From positions 1 through 9,071 of the forward strand of contig CAJTMX010000064.1 in the NCBI GenBank assembly GCA_910577235.1: DNA of 9,071 bases, given 5' to 3'. The position numbers and the translations under genes were made by a program. The first letter of the stretch is position 1. Every line of letters begins with the position of its first letter. Shown in pieces: positions 1 through 6,321 of this stretch. The notes under the pieces were generated by a model. The model worked only from the letters and a program-made list of their open reading frames with translations. It did not search any database and was not told where the DNA came from. This stretch comes from an uncultured Acetatifactor sp. Lineage in GTDB: Bacteria; Bacillota; Clostridia; Lachnospirales; Lachnospiraceae.

Positions 1-563
1 TCCGGCCCAGGGCGGGACTGTGCCGCCAGCCGCTGTAACTGATCCAGCTTCTTCTTGGTGGGGGAGTCCGGTTCAACAGCCGCCGCAGTCGTCTGAGACG
101 GTTTCAAGCCACTCCCGCGCTCTGGCGAGGATTTCTTTTGTGGAGCGCGGGACTTCGCTTTTTTTTGCGTGTCCTCCTCCTGTTCCTTTTGGGGAATGGG
201 GTAGCCCAACTGCTGCATGATGGCGTTGAGCAGGGCGGCGTAGTTCTCATTGGAAACCACATTAAGCATCCCGTTGTCATTCCCCTTTTTCTGAGCGAAA
301 AAGTAGAGGACTCCAAACTCCTTGGCCAGCTTCTGGAATTTGGCCTTGTCCTCGGCCTTGATGGGAATGACCACGGCGGGGGCCGGGTCGCGGGCCAGCC
401 GCTTGGCCGTGGTCTGGCCCACCACTTTCATGTCCTGCTTGGCAATCGCCAGCAGAAGGGCGGCGACATTCTTCACGCCCTCCAGGGTCAGCTTCGCCGC
501 CGCCTCGGTCGCCTGTAAGCTCTCCCGTACTACAACGTCGGCAGCTTCAGCACTTACATCCAT
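1..563 (-). CDS. PcfB family (DUF3801) conjugation protein, 3' end cut by window edge
   Basis: The minus-strand frame is open from the ATG at 563-561 to the window edge (187 codons visible), so the C-terminus is missing. The N-terminal half resembles the DUF3801/PcfB family: an opening Ala/Val-rich helix with VVRESLQATE (residues 11-20), a hydrophobic helix AALLLAIAKQ (34-43), then FQKLAKEFGVLYFFAQKK (76-93) and a helix ending near 120. From about residue 125 it is a Lys/Ser/Glu-rich, probably disordered tail. PcfB proteins are accessory to Gram-positive conjugation and are usually encoded next to the VirD4-type coupling protein, expected just left of this window. The start overlaps the relaxase 3' end by 10 bp (relaxase stop at 556-554), and a purine-rich GGAGAAGAAAGG precedes the ATG, so translation is probably coupled. 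The family call comes from remembered sequence pattern, not a search. Confidence 0.72.
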   Translation of the reverse strand, partial: MDVSAEAADVVVRESLQATEAAAKLTLEGVKNVAALLLAIAKQDMKVVGQTTAKRLARDPAPAVVIPIKAEDKAKFQKLAKEFGVLYFFAQKKGNDNGMLNVVSNENYAALLNAIMQQLGYPIPQKEQEEDTQKKAKSRAPQKKSSPERGSGLKPSQTTAAAVEPDSPTKKKLDQLQRLAAQSRPGP

Positions 564-1930
564 TTGCCTTTCTTCTCCTTTCTTACTTGCTCGTCCGTTC
601 GATCCCGGACGGCCTTATGGCTGCTCCGTTCTTCCTGCCGCATGAGCTGCTCCCGATCCCTGATTTTCGGAATATCCTCCATAATTTTTCGGCAGATCGT
701 CAACTCGCGGCGGGTGGAGCGCAGCTTGTCATTGACAGTTTCCAGCTCGGCCTCCACGTCCCGGCCCTCGCGCCGCGCCCCGTACAACTCCCGGCGATAG
801 TCCACCAGCAGGTCAATCTGGCCTTGCAGGGCGTCGCCCAGCATGGCAAGCTGGCTGTCCGTCTCTATGCGGTATTGCAGTAGAAAACAGAATTGTTTTT
901 GGTAGCGTTGGAGCTTTGCCACTTCCCGGCGAACAGCCGGGGGCGGCGGGGTGCGCCGGGGGCGGCGGTAGCCGTTGAGTAAATATAAGTAGCGCAGATA
1001 GAGCGCACGAAAGCCGCGCACTTTCCGGCGCGGCTGACGGGGGACAGCGCCCCCTCGAACGGTATAACGTTTTTTTACCTGGGGAATGGGGCGTACCAGC
1101 GGTATGGGCGGCGCAGACGGCGGCAGGGGCAGCTCGTAGGGTTCGCCCCGCCGCGCCGCCGCCAGCCGTTCCCGGATGTGGGCTTCGGTGTAACCGTCGC
1201 CCAGGCTGTCCAGCCGGAACACATAGTCCCCGCCGGGAGGCTGGACGGCGGTATGCTTCACATTCGAGCCATATTTAATGGTATAGCCCTGCCGCCGCAG
1301 AGCGGCGAGGAAGGAGTCAAAAGTAAAGCTCTCCCCGATGGCTGCGTCAATGTCCTGCATGACCCCGGCCATCACGATTTTTCGCCCTTGTTTTTCCGCT
1401 GTCCACTCGGTATAATGTTTTCCGTGGCCCTGCGGCTCAATGACCGACAGGCCGCGCTCCCGGCTTACCTCGTTGGACGTGCCGCGCAGATCCCCAAAAT
1501 AACTTTGGAAGTCGCTGCGGTATTTCTTCCCGTCCACAAAGGAAACGGAATTGAAAACGATGTGACAGTGGAGATGCGCCCGATCAACATGGGTCGCCAC
1601 AACAACCTCGTACTTGTCCCCCAGCAGACGGCGGGCAAATTCCACCCCGGCGGCGTGGGCCTCATCCGGCGTTACCTCGCCGGGGGCGTAGGAATGGATG
1701 ATATGGTAGCCCAAAACGCCACCCTTTTTGTCCCAGCGCCTCTTGGTGGCGCGCATATCCGACAGGGCGGTGTCCGGGTAGCAGTTGATGCCTGTGACAA
1801 GCTGGTGCGTCTTGTCCGGGTTCTCCGCATAGGCCAGCGCGGCGGCGAGGCCGGTTTTTTCCTCGTTCAGCACATAGTCAATGCAGTGATCCATGCGCCC
1901 GTGCAGGGTGATGATTTTGTCGTAGGCCAA
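554..1930 (-). CDS. MOBP-type relaxase / mobilization nuclease
   Basis: A 458-residue relaxase that would nick the element's oriT and lead the single strand into the recipient. The Relaxase/Mobilization nuclease domain (PF03432 type) fills about residues 1-250. The probable catalytic Tyr is Y19 (HCIDYVLNEEKT), and the metal-binding three-His motif is H119-L-H121-C-H123 followed by N127-S-V. A Pro-rich linker lies near 268-285 (ELPLPPSAPPIPLVRP), followed by a basic stretch and a charged, probably coiled-coil C-terminal region (about 330-458). The start is TTG at 1930-1928, immediately after the mobC stop TAA (1933-1931). AAAGGAG at 1946-1940 lies inside mobC, 9 nt upstream, so the two genes are almost certainly coupled. 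The Arg-rich tail ends KKGKWM. Class is clear from the motifs; the exact MOBP subfamily is not determined. Confidence 0.93.
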   Translation of the reverse strand: MAYDKIITLHGRMDHCIDYVLNEEKTGLAAALAYAENPDKTHQLVTGINCYPDTALSDMRATKRRWDKKGGVLGYHIIHSYAPGEVTPDEAHAAGVEFARRLLGDKYEVVVATHVDRAHLHCHIVFNSVSFVDGKKYRSDFQSYFGDLRGTSNEVSRERGLSVIEPQGHGKHYTEWTAEKQGRKIVMAGVMQDIDAAIGESFTFDSFLAALRRQGYTIKYGSNVKHTAVQPPGGDYVFRLDSLGDGYTEAHIRERLAAARRGEPYELPLPPSAPPIPLVRPIPQVKKRYTVRGGAVPRQPRRKVRGFRALYLRYLYLLNGYRRPRRTPPPPAVRREVAKLQRYQKQFCFLLQYRIETDSQLAMLGDALQGQIDLLVDYRRELYGARREGRDVEAELETVNDKLRSTRRELTICRKIMEDIPKIRDREQLMRQEERSSHKAVRDRTDEQVRKEKKGKWM

Positions 1931-2239
1931 TTACAGCGTCTCCTTTACCGTGCGCCACGCCTGCCGGACTAAAGCGGCGGCCTCCGCAATCTCCGCTTTG
2001 CCGATGCCCTTGGTGGCGTTGGCCCAATACGCGATCTGATTTACATTATTGCCGATGGCCGACAGCTCCCGGAGCAGGGCGGCATAGGTGTCGGGCGGGC
2101 GGGGGCGCAGTTGTACTCCAGCGGTGAGTGCGCGGAGAAACGGGTCAATGCCCAGCCCCGCAAGCTCGGCCTGCTTCTTCAGGTGCCGGTATTCCTGCTC
2201 ATTCATCCACACGCTCACATGGCGATTGCGTTTCCTCAT
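1931..2239 (-). CDS. mobC: MobC-like relaxosome accessory protein
   Basis: A 102-residue protein with the layout of MobC (PF05713). A short N-terminal strand (HVSVWMNEQEYRHLKK, residues 7-22) resembles a ribbon-helix-helix DNA-binding arm. A helix follows with GIDPFLRAL (30-38), then the family signature IGNNVNQIAYWAN (about 62-74), and a C-terminal helix (AALVRQAWRTVKETL). MobC proteins bind oriT, help open the nick region and recruit the relaxase. The ATG at 2239-2237 has a strong AAAGGAGG at 2252-2245, 5 nt upstream. The gene is first in a mobC-relaxase-pcfB operon; its stop abuts the relaxase start. A near-perfect palindrome (2267-2293) sits 27 nt upstream of the start codon and is the obvious candidate operator or attenuator. 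Length is normal for the family. Confidence 0.88.
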   Translation of the reverse strand: MRKRNRHVSVWMNEQEYRHLKKQAELAGLGIDPFLRALTAGVQLRPRPPDTYAALLRELSAIGNNVNQIAYWANATKGIGKAEIAEAAALVRQAWRTVKETL

Positions 2240-2244
2240 GGCAT

Positions 2245-2252
2245 CCTCCTTT
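2245..2252 (-). promoter_or_regulatory. Shine-Dalgarno site of mobC
   Basis: AAAGGAGG on the minus strand, 5 nt before the mobC ATG. It is the strongest ribosome binding site of the mobilization operon and fixes the mobC start. Confidence 0.8.
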
Positions 2253-2266
2253 CGGTGGGCAGTAAA

Positions 2267-2293
2267 AAATACGTCTCACCGTGAGACGCATTT
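2267..2293. repeat. Palindrome copy a (27 bp, one mismatched arm pair), upstream of mobC
   Basis: Thirteen-base arms around a single central C: AAATACGTCTCAC, C, GTGAGACGCATTT. The only non-complementary arm pair is A2271/C2289. In a minus-strand transcript that pair becomes G-U, so the hairpin stays intact and is followed by a run of six U's. It could act as a terminator or attenuator ahead of mobC. It lies 27 nt upstream of the mobC start, so an operator role is equally possible. Related copies are at 2974-3000 and 6276-6308. Confidence 0.85.
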
Positions 2294-2312
2294 CTGCAAT
2301 ATTAAATTGGCA

Positions 2313-2341
2313 TTGAATGTGCTTTGTTCCTGTGCTATAAT
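2313..2341 (+). promoter_or_regulatory. Sigma70-type promoter for the VanZ-family gene
   Basis: TTGAAT at 2313-2318 and TATAAT at 2336-2341 are separated by exactly 17 bp, and TGC directly precedes the -10 box (extended -10). Transcription should begin near 2348, leaving about a 30-nt leader to the ATG at 2378. This gives the VanZ gene its own promoter, opposite to all its neighbours. Confidence 0.8.
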
Positions 2342-2377
2342 TTTTTTACAAATCCATAATTGAAAAGAAACGATATT

Positions 2378-2911
2378 ATGAAATATGCCTTAAAATATGT
2401 AATAGATTTTATAGCGTTGGCTATCTTATATGCGTTCTACTTCTTCAAAAGATGGAAAAGCAAAGGTAGAGATACATTGTTTTTTAACACGCTCATGTAT
2501 GTGTATCTATCTTTTGTGGTTTTTTTCACTTTGATGCCAATCATAGTGAAACTCCCCTTTATTTTCAATCACCCCTACACTCCTATGAATATGGTGCCAT
2601 TTGTAGATGTGTTATCGGGCAGGGGAGATTTTCTCAGGCAGATAGTGTTAAATATCATTATGACTGTACCGTTTGGCTTTCTATACCCGCTTTCGCAAGG
2701 TCAAAAATCAGGTTTTTTCAAAACGATATTCTGTTGCTTTCTTTTGAGCCTTGGCATTGAGTTGCTGCAACCGCTGATTAGCGGTTCCCGTTCTTCGGAC
2801 ATTACGGACTTGATTACTAATGTAATTGGTGGAATGATAGGATATTGTTTTTATATCATTTTTAAGCCGATTACAAACTGGATTTCAGAACAGCTAACAA
2901 AGAATAGTTAA
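2378..2911 (+). CDS. VanZ-family integral membrane protein (cargo gene)
   Basis: A 177-residue (from ATG 2378) VanZ-family protein (PF04892) with about five membrane segments: residues 7-24, 38-57, 87-105, 113-133 and 145-163. Family hallmarks are N92 with PFGF at 98-101, the segment SLGIELLQ (124-131) and the Arg/Asp/Asn series R138...D141...D144...N148-V-I-G-G. VanZ of Tn1546 gives low-level teicoplanin resistance by an unsettled mechanism; many clostridial homologues have no proven role, so resistance here is only a possibility. A TTG at 2360 would add six residues, but no ribosome binding site precedes it; purine-rich GAAAAGAAA lies 7 nt before ATG 2378. The gene is markedly AT-rich, stands alone on the plus strand between two palindrome copies and has its own promoter, all consistent with recent acquisition. 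Confidence 0.85.
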   Translation: MKYALKYVIDFIALAILYAFYFFKRWKSKGRDTLFFNTLMYVYLSFVVFFTLMPIIVKLPFIFNHPYTPMNMVPFVDVLSGRGDFLRQIVLNIIMTVPFGFLYPLSQGQKSGFFKTIFCCFLLSLGIELLQPLISGSRSSDITDLITNVIGGMIGYCFYIIFKPITNWISEQLTKNS

Positions 2912-2973
2912 CAATCTGAACATTTCTGTTTACAAAAGAGTCTCTTGAAAATCGCCTCCTTGATTGATGCCGG

Positions 2974-3000
2974 AAATACGTCTCACGGTGAGACGTATTT
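2974..3000. repeat. Palindrome copy b (27 bp, perfect), 3' of the VanZ gene
   Basis: Perfect inverted repeat: AAATACGTCTCAC, central G, GTGAGACGTATTT. It lies 63 bp beyond the VanZ stop and 114 bp beyond the stop of the convergent 197-residue gene, so as an RNA hairpin it could terminate both, although the T tracts are only three bases long. On the minus strand it is followed by an orphan ribosome binding site (2961-2955). Confidence 0.88.
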
Positions 3001-3112
3001 CGCTGGGGGGTTTAAGGGGGCTTCGCCCCTTAACAAGGGTCATTTGGTGTGCTACCAAATGACATACTTGCTCGGACAGCACCGCCTTTCGGCGGCGCTG
3101 TCCGCTGTGGGT
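3001..3112. other. Structured non-coding segment with three hairpins; candidate oriT
   Basis: Three inverted repeats occur in about 95 bp. They are TTAAGGGG/CCCCTTAA (3012-3019 and 3026-3033), CATTTGGT/ACCAAATG (3041-3048 and 3054-3061) and CGGACAGC/GCTGTCCG with inner CCGCC/GGCGG (3073-3104). None has a T tract fitting an intrinsic terminator. Inverted repeats just upstream of mobC and relaxase genes are the usual form of a MOBP oriT. The AT-rich VanZ gene now separates this segment from mobC. No nick site can be assigned from sequence alone. Confidence 0.45.
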
Positions 3113-3113
3113 G

Positions 3114-3707
3114 CTACCTTACAGCCGGTTTCTTCTTACGGGGCGTCCTCTTTCTGACGGCAGAGGCGATGCGCTCTTTCTGGAGAACACAGTCCAGCTC
3201 CAGCTCATTTCCGGGTTTATAGTGGATGCGTTCAATACGCCCGTGGTCGTTAATCAGACTGTGAAAGTGCCCAGAATATGCTGCATAGGGCAGTTCAAGC
3301 TCTGTGCCGTCCGCAAAGGTCAGTTCTACCATTTCAGCGTGGACGGCGTTCCGCTTCACACGCTCTACCTGCTCTCCATATCGCAGGGGCTTAACTTGGC
3401 CCAGCACAGATGCGCCCTCCCGTCCAGGTTCAACGATGACACGGTACGCCTTGATATGCTCCGCGTCATAGTCGTAATGCGTCCAGGCGATGTGTGCTGT
3501 GCTTTCCTTGATAAATGCCTCCCGTTCCGGGACGCACAGTGTCCCGCAGGGGCGGCTCATCCAGAGAAATGTACGATCTTCCTGGCTGATTTCCAGCATG
3601 GCGGCTTGCAGGCGCTTTTCGTCATAGGCAAAATCCGATTGATAGTGTTGGGTGTTTTCCTCCACAATTCCCGCCAAAAACGGAATAATATCAATCTTCT
3701 TTTCCAT
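3114..3707 (-). CDS. Uncharacterised 197-residue accessory protein
   Basis: I do not recognise this family. The protein is soluble-looking, with no signal peptide or membrane segment. Its N-terminal half (1-75) is acidic with helices and contains WMSRPCGTLCVPERE (49-63). The middle (75-160) looks beta-rich (AYRVIVEP, AEMVELTFADGTELELPY). The final 15 residues are strongly basic (KRTPRKKKPAVR), which could bind nucleic acid or act as a transport signal. It is last in the DUF3560-DUF3846-ArdC-LPD28 operon. Its ATG (3707-3705) overlaps the 3' end of the LPD28 gene by 17 bp with no good ribosome binding site, so translation probably depends on the upstream gene. The coding frame is credible because the operon is so tightly packed. 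Both it and its upstream neighbour begin MEKK, but the rest does not align by eye. Confidence 0.75.
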   Translation of the reverse strand: MEKKIDIIPFLAGIVEENTQHYQSDFAYDEKRLQAAMLEISQEDRTFLWMSRPCGTLCVPEREAFIKESTAHIAWTHYDYDAEHIKAYRVIVEPGREGASVLGQVKPLRYGEQVERVKRNAVHAEMVELTFADGTELELPYAAYSGHFHSLINDHGRIERIHYKPGNELELDCVLQKERIASAVRKRTPRKKKPAVR

Positions 3708-4023
3708 AGCGTTCGTCCAGGTCGGGGCCGTTCACCGGGGAGAGGTACTTTTCCGCAAATTCCTCCGGGGTCAGCAGCTCCCCCACGGTGTCCAGCATAA
3801 GGTCGCTGTCGTAAACGTCCCGTTCGCCGCTCTCCGGGATTTCCACAGGGATCAAGGTCAGTACCGTCCCCAAAAGGGCCGCGCTGCCATCGGCGCTCAC
3901 CAGCTCATAGTAGAACATATCAGGGCTTTGCTCGTCGGGCGGGATGTCCTGATCCGTGAACAGGGCGGGAATACCGAAAATCTCAATTTCCCGCAGGGGC
4001 GTCTGCCCGGTCTTTTTTTCCAT
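3691..4023 (-). CDS. LPD28-domain protein
   Basis: A 110-residue acidic protein resembling the LPD28 domain (large polyvalent protein-associated domain family). It has the opening IEIFGIPALFTDQDIP (residues 13-28), the YYELVSADGS segment (38-47), a central strand GTVLTLIPVEIPE (52-64) and the closing ELLTPEEFAEKY (82-93). LPD domains occur in mobile elements and phages, often fused to large multidomain proteins; their molecular role is unknown, so none is assigned. The ATG at 4023-4021 is preceded by AGGAGT whose first bases are part of the ArdC stop codon (TAG at 4037-4035), linking the two genes. The downstream 197-residue gene starts inside its last codons. The domain call is from memory of the family pattern. 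Confidence 0.65.
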   Translation of the reverse strand: MEKKTGQTPLREIEIFGIPALFTDQDIPPDEQSPDMFYYELVSADGSAALLGTVLTLIPVEIPESGERDVYDSDLMLDTVGELLTPEEFAEKYLSPVNGPDLDERYGKED

Positions 4024-4034
4024 AGGGTCAACTC

Positions 4035-4988
4035 CTATCTTCGTGTTTTTTGTGCGCGGCGTTTTCCTTTCTGGCGGGGGCGCTGTTCCTGTGTCCGCTC
4101 CAGCTTCGGCGGGGGCGGGGAGATAGCGTCAATGATTTCCCCGGCTGTGGAGTGGATCACGTTGAGCGAGGCTTTTAGCTCGGCAAGTTCCGTGCCCTTG
4201 CTCCAACTGGCAACATAGGCGAGGGAGTAGTCTGTGGTGTCAATGCCAAAATGCTGGCACACAACATAGGCGATGCTTTCGGCCTCCACTTCCTTGCGCC
4301 GTTTTTCCGCTGGCGATGGTACTGCCAACAGATCCTGCGGCTGGTGCAGCTTCGCGTGGGCAATCTCATGCACCAGGGTTTTGATTGTCTGTACCTGGCT
4401 CATTCCGGGCTTGATAACGATTCTGTTCTCCATAAAGCTGGTGTAGCCCTTTGCGCTCCGCTCAAAAGCCTCCTGCATAACCGGCAGAGGGGATAGGGCG
4501 GTCAGCCGGTCATAGATGCCGGTATAGCCCGCCACATCGCCGCTCAATTCGGAAACGCCGATTTGTGGCAGCTCCCGCCCCTCGGTCTGGCTCAGATCGA
4601 AAACATGGGCGATCTTAAAGCGGTTTGGGGAAATTTTCACTTTTTCCGTAAGCGGTTTTCCGTCCGGCCCGTAAATCGTCTGCCCGGACAATGGGTCGAT
4701 CTTCTCCCGTTCCAGCGTGGCCCGGAAGTTACAAGGCGCTAAAATCTGGATGCCCTTTTCCCCTTTCTTCACCTGACGGCCCAACTGTGTCCAGGTGTTA
4801 TACCCGGCAACATTGGTGGCGTGGGGGCACTGAAAGAGGATCAGCAGGGCATTTCCAAAACTGTAATGATGAAATTTTGCCATAGCGGTGATGTATTGAG
4901 CGTAGCTGTCGCTGGCGTACAGCTCCCTGACGCCGTTTTCCAGCCGATCCGTCAGCTCGGCCACGCGCTCGTCAGTCTCATAGGGCAT
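4035..4988 (-). CDS. ArdC-like antirestriction protein with zinc metallopeptidase domain
   Basis: A 317-residue two-domain protein. Residues about 5-130 match the N-terminal ArdC single-stranded-DNA-binding domain (SYAQYITAMAKFHHYSFGNALLI, a YNTW segment at 63-66, and GRQVKKGEKGIQI at 70-82). Residues about 150-250 form an ImmA/IrrE/MPTase-like zinc metallopeptidase: H207-E-I-A-H211 with acidic residues E233, E235 and E237 in the downstream EVEAESIAYVV helix, one of which should be the third zinc ligand. The C-terminus is Pro- and Arg-rich (ends KTRR). ArdC proteins bind single-stranded DNA and protect incoming DNA from restriction; pSa ArdC travels with the transferred strand. The ATG is at 4988-4986 after a weak AAGGTAA, 6 bp after the DUF3846 stop. 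The active-site residues look intact. Confidence 0.87.
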   Translation of the reverse strand: MPYETDERVAELTDRLENGVRELYASDSYAQYITAMAKFHHYSFGNALLILFQCPHATNVAGYNTWTQLGRQVKKGEKGIQILAPCNFRATLEREKIDPLSGQTIYGPDGKPLTEKVKISPNRFKIAHVFDLSQTEGRELPQIGVSELSGDVAGYTGIYDRLTALSPLPVMQEAFERSAKGYTSFMENRIVIKPGMSQVQTIKTLVHEIAHAKLHQPQDLLAVPSPAEKRRKEVEAESIAYVVCQHFGIDTTDYSLAYVASWSKGTELAELKASLNVIHSTAGEIIDAISPPPPKLERTQEQRPRQKGKRRAQKTRR

Positions 4989-4994
4989 GGCACG

Positions 4995-5405
4995 TTACCT
5001 TGTGGGAGGCTTGCGCGGCTGCCTCGGTCGTTCCGATGGATATTTGGGGTCTGCGTCCACCTTGATCGTGAACGGCTTATCCCCGTTCATAGCAATCAAT
5101 ACCTCTGCTTTTTTGAAACGCTCCTTATAGGTCTTTACCTGCTCCGGGGTGAGGGAGATAAAATTTTCTTCGCCCAGGCCGCACACAAAAAAAGTGCCAA
5201 ACACGCCGCCGTAACTGCGTTCCGGGATGGAGCGGTTAAACTCTAAGCCCTCAAATATGCCGTTCTCATTACATACAAGGGCAACTTCCTCCTGGAATGG
5301 GTAAATTGCCTGAATAAGTCCACCGACAGTTTTTTGCATCTCGGCAAGGCCATTGATTTCTTTCTCATAGGGAAGAAAGCCGGGTTCCACAACTAAAACA
5401 TTCAT
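4995..5405 (-). CDS. DUF3846-domain protein
   Basis: A 136-residue protein matching DUF3846 (PF12957). It starts MNVLVVEPG with a beta strand, then GGLIQAIYPFQEEVALVCNENG (about 27-48), the LEFNRSIPE segment (52-60), a central GVFGTFFVCGLGEENFISLTPEQ (66-88) and a basic Pro-rich tail ending RKPPTR. The function of this family, common on conjugative elements and phages of Firmicutes, is unknown. The start is fixed at ATG 5405-5403 by AGGAGG seven bases upstream. The frame stays open to 5567, but that extension lies on DUF3560 codons in another frame and has no ribosome binding site. The AGGAGG also includes the DUF3560 stop codon (TAG 5419-5417), so the pair is coupled. Confidence 0.85.
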   Translation of the reverse strand: MNVLVVEPGFLPYEKEINGLAEMQKTVGGLIQAIYPFQEEVALVCNENGIFEGLEFNRSIPERSYGGVFGTFFVCGLGEENFISLTPEQVKTYKERFKKAEVLIAMNGDKPFTIKVDADPKYPSERPRQPRKPPTR

Positions 5406-5416
5406 TGATGCGCCTC

Positions 5417-6241
5417 CTATCGTGTCGGGCCGGACTGGTTCTTCCGCTTCGGCTGGATTTTTATAGGATTGGTTCCGTCTGTGGGCTGGATGGCCTTGAT
5501 CCGGCTGGCGGCGTAAATGGCGTTGTCCGTCAACTGCCGCTGCCATGCGCCCTCGCTCCGCGCCCATTTGAAGCCCCAGCCTTTCAGCTCTGTTCGGACT
5601 TCCTCGCTGGGGATTTCATCAAAAAAGATTTGCAGCCGGTTTTTGTCCCCGTTAGCCTCAACTCTGCCGCCCTCAAAGGCCCAGCCGGTATATCCCAGCT
5701 CTTTTGCCTGGGAGAGTTTCTGGATGCGCTTTTCCGTGGTGCGTATATTCCGATTGTTGTTACTCAATGTACAAGAGGCAAACGGCTTTTTATCCCACGG
5801 GTGGTACTCCATACCGCTCTCCAGCTTGGCCGCTTCTTCATCGGACAAGCCTGGAAAGCCCTGGCAAGTGCCGTTCTTCTTGTAATAGGCGTTGACCGCT
5901 TTCATAAATTCCTGGGTCTGCTTCAGCCCCTCCAGCTTTTCCGTCAGCTTGGCGATGGCCTCCGGATCATCGGAGGAAATGGCGGTGTTATTCTCTGCCG
6001 CCTGCGCCCTGCGCTCATAATAGTCGGCTTTATCGGATGCCGCGACGGACTGGCGCATTTTATTGCCTGCCCTTTCGCGGTAGCGTGCGTCTGCCGCGCC
6101 CATAACCGGCTGGCCCGATGGAATTGCGCTAATCATATCCCAGGATTGCCTGGACAGCGCATCACTTTGGGCGCGGGCTTTACTGGCCTTTTCGCGGAGA
6201 CGGTCAATGCGTTCTTGTTTTTTCTGCTCGTATTCGTTCAA
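5417..6241 (-). CDS. DUF3560-domain protein
   Basis: A 274-residue protein of the DUF3560 type (PF12083). A charged coiled-coil-like N-terminus (1-30) leads into IPSGQPVMGAADARYRERAG (40-59) and the helix MRQSVAASDKADYYERRAQAAE (62-83), the family core. The C-terminal segment (about 192-250) contains RLQIFFDEIPSEEVRTEL and GFKWARSEGAWQRQLT, a module often seen at the end of DUF3560 proteins from Tn1549-like elements. Function unknown. The start codon is TTG (6241-6239), with GAGAGG eight bases before it; the ATG at the ribosome binding site reads into a stop after three codons. It is the first gene of the accessory operon, 34 bp downstream of palindrome copy c. It ends SGPTR, as does the ParB protein. 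Confidence 0.85.
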   Translation of the reverse strand: MNEYEQKKQERIDRLREKASKARAQSDALSRQSWDMISAIPSGQPVMGAADARYRERAGNKMRQSVAASDKADYYERRAQAAENNTAISSDDPEAIAKLTEKLEGLKQTQEFMKAVNAYYKKNGTCQGFPGLSDEEAAKLESGMEYHPWDKKPFASCTLSNNNRNIRTTEKRIQKLSQAKELGYTGWAFEGGRVEANGDKNRLQIFFDEIPSEEVRTELKGWGFKWARSEGAWQRQLTDNAIYAASRIKAIQPTDGTNPIKIQPKRKNQSGPTR

Positions 6242-6275
6242 AAAATCATCCTCTCTGATAGTCCGGCATGAAAGA

Positions 6276-6308
6276 TGGAAATGCGTCTCACGGTGAGACG
6301 CATTTCCA
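6276..6308. repeat. Palindrome copy c (33 bp, perfect), between PAPS-reductase gene and DUF3560 operon
   Basis: Sixteen-base perfect arms around a central G: TGGAAATGCGTCTCAC, G, GTGAGACGCATTTCCA. It begins 13 bp after the PAPS-reductase stop and ends 34 bp before the DUF3560 start. It may terminate the upstream transcript, regulate the downstream operon, or both. A weak extended -10-like TGATTATAA lies just upstream on the minus strand and overlaps the PAPS-reductase stop. Confidence 0.88.
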
Positions 6309-6321
6309 CCCTGTCTTATAA

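Noticed and set aside
90..100. Fourth, shortened copy of the palindrome (CGTCT-G-AGACG)
   Set aside because: It lacks the central CAC/GTG and the outer AAAT/ATTT arms, lies inside the PcfB coding region, and an 11-bp match of this kind is easily due to chance.
1178..1972. Long plus-strand open frame opposite the relaxase gene
   Set aside because: It is the antisense of a relaxase with clear catalytic motifs. The plus-strand product shows no family features, and GC-rich genes commonly leave long antisense frames open. The same holds for plus-strand frames at 138-518, 3111-3800, 5405-6271, 6637-7221 and 7234-7893.
2936..2946. Small inverted repeat AAGAG-T-CTCTT after VanZ as its terminator
   Set aside because: The stem is only five base pairs with a one-base centre and no T tract; palindrome b further downstream is a better candidate.
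2267..3000. Insertion sequence or transposon carrying VanZ with the palindromes as terminal repeats
   Set aside because: No transposase is present. Each palindrome is itself symmetric and a third copy has no cargo beside it, so they are not terminal inverted repeats of a unit.
5406..5567. N-terminal extension of the DUF3846 gene to 5567
   Set aside because: The extra codons lie on DUF3560 coding sequence in another frame, while AGGAGG is ideally placed for ATG 5405 and family similarity begins there.
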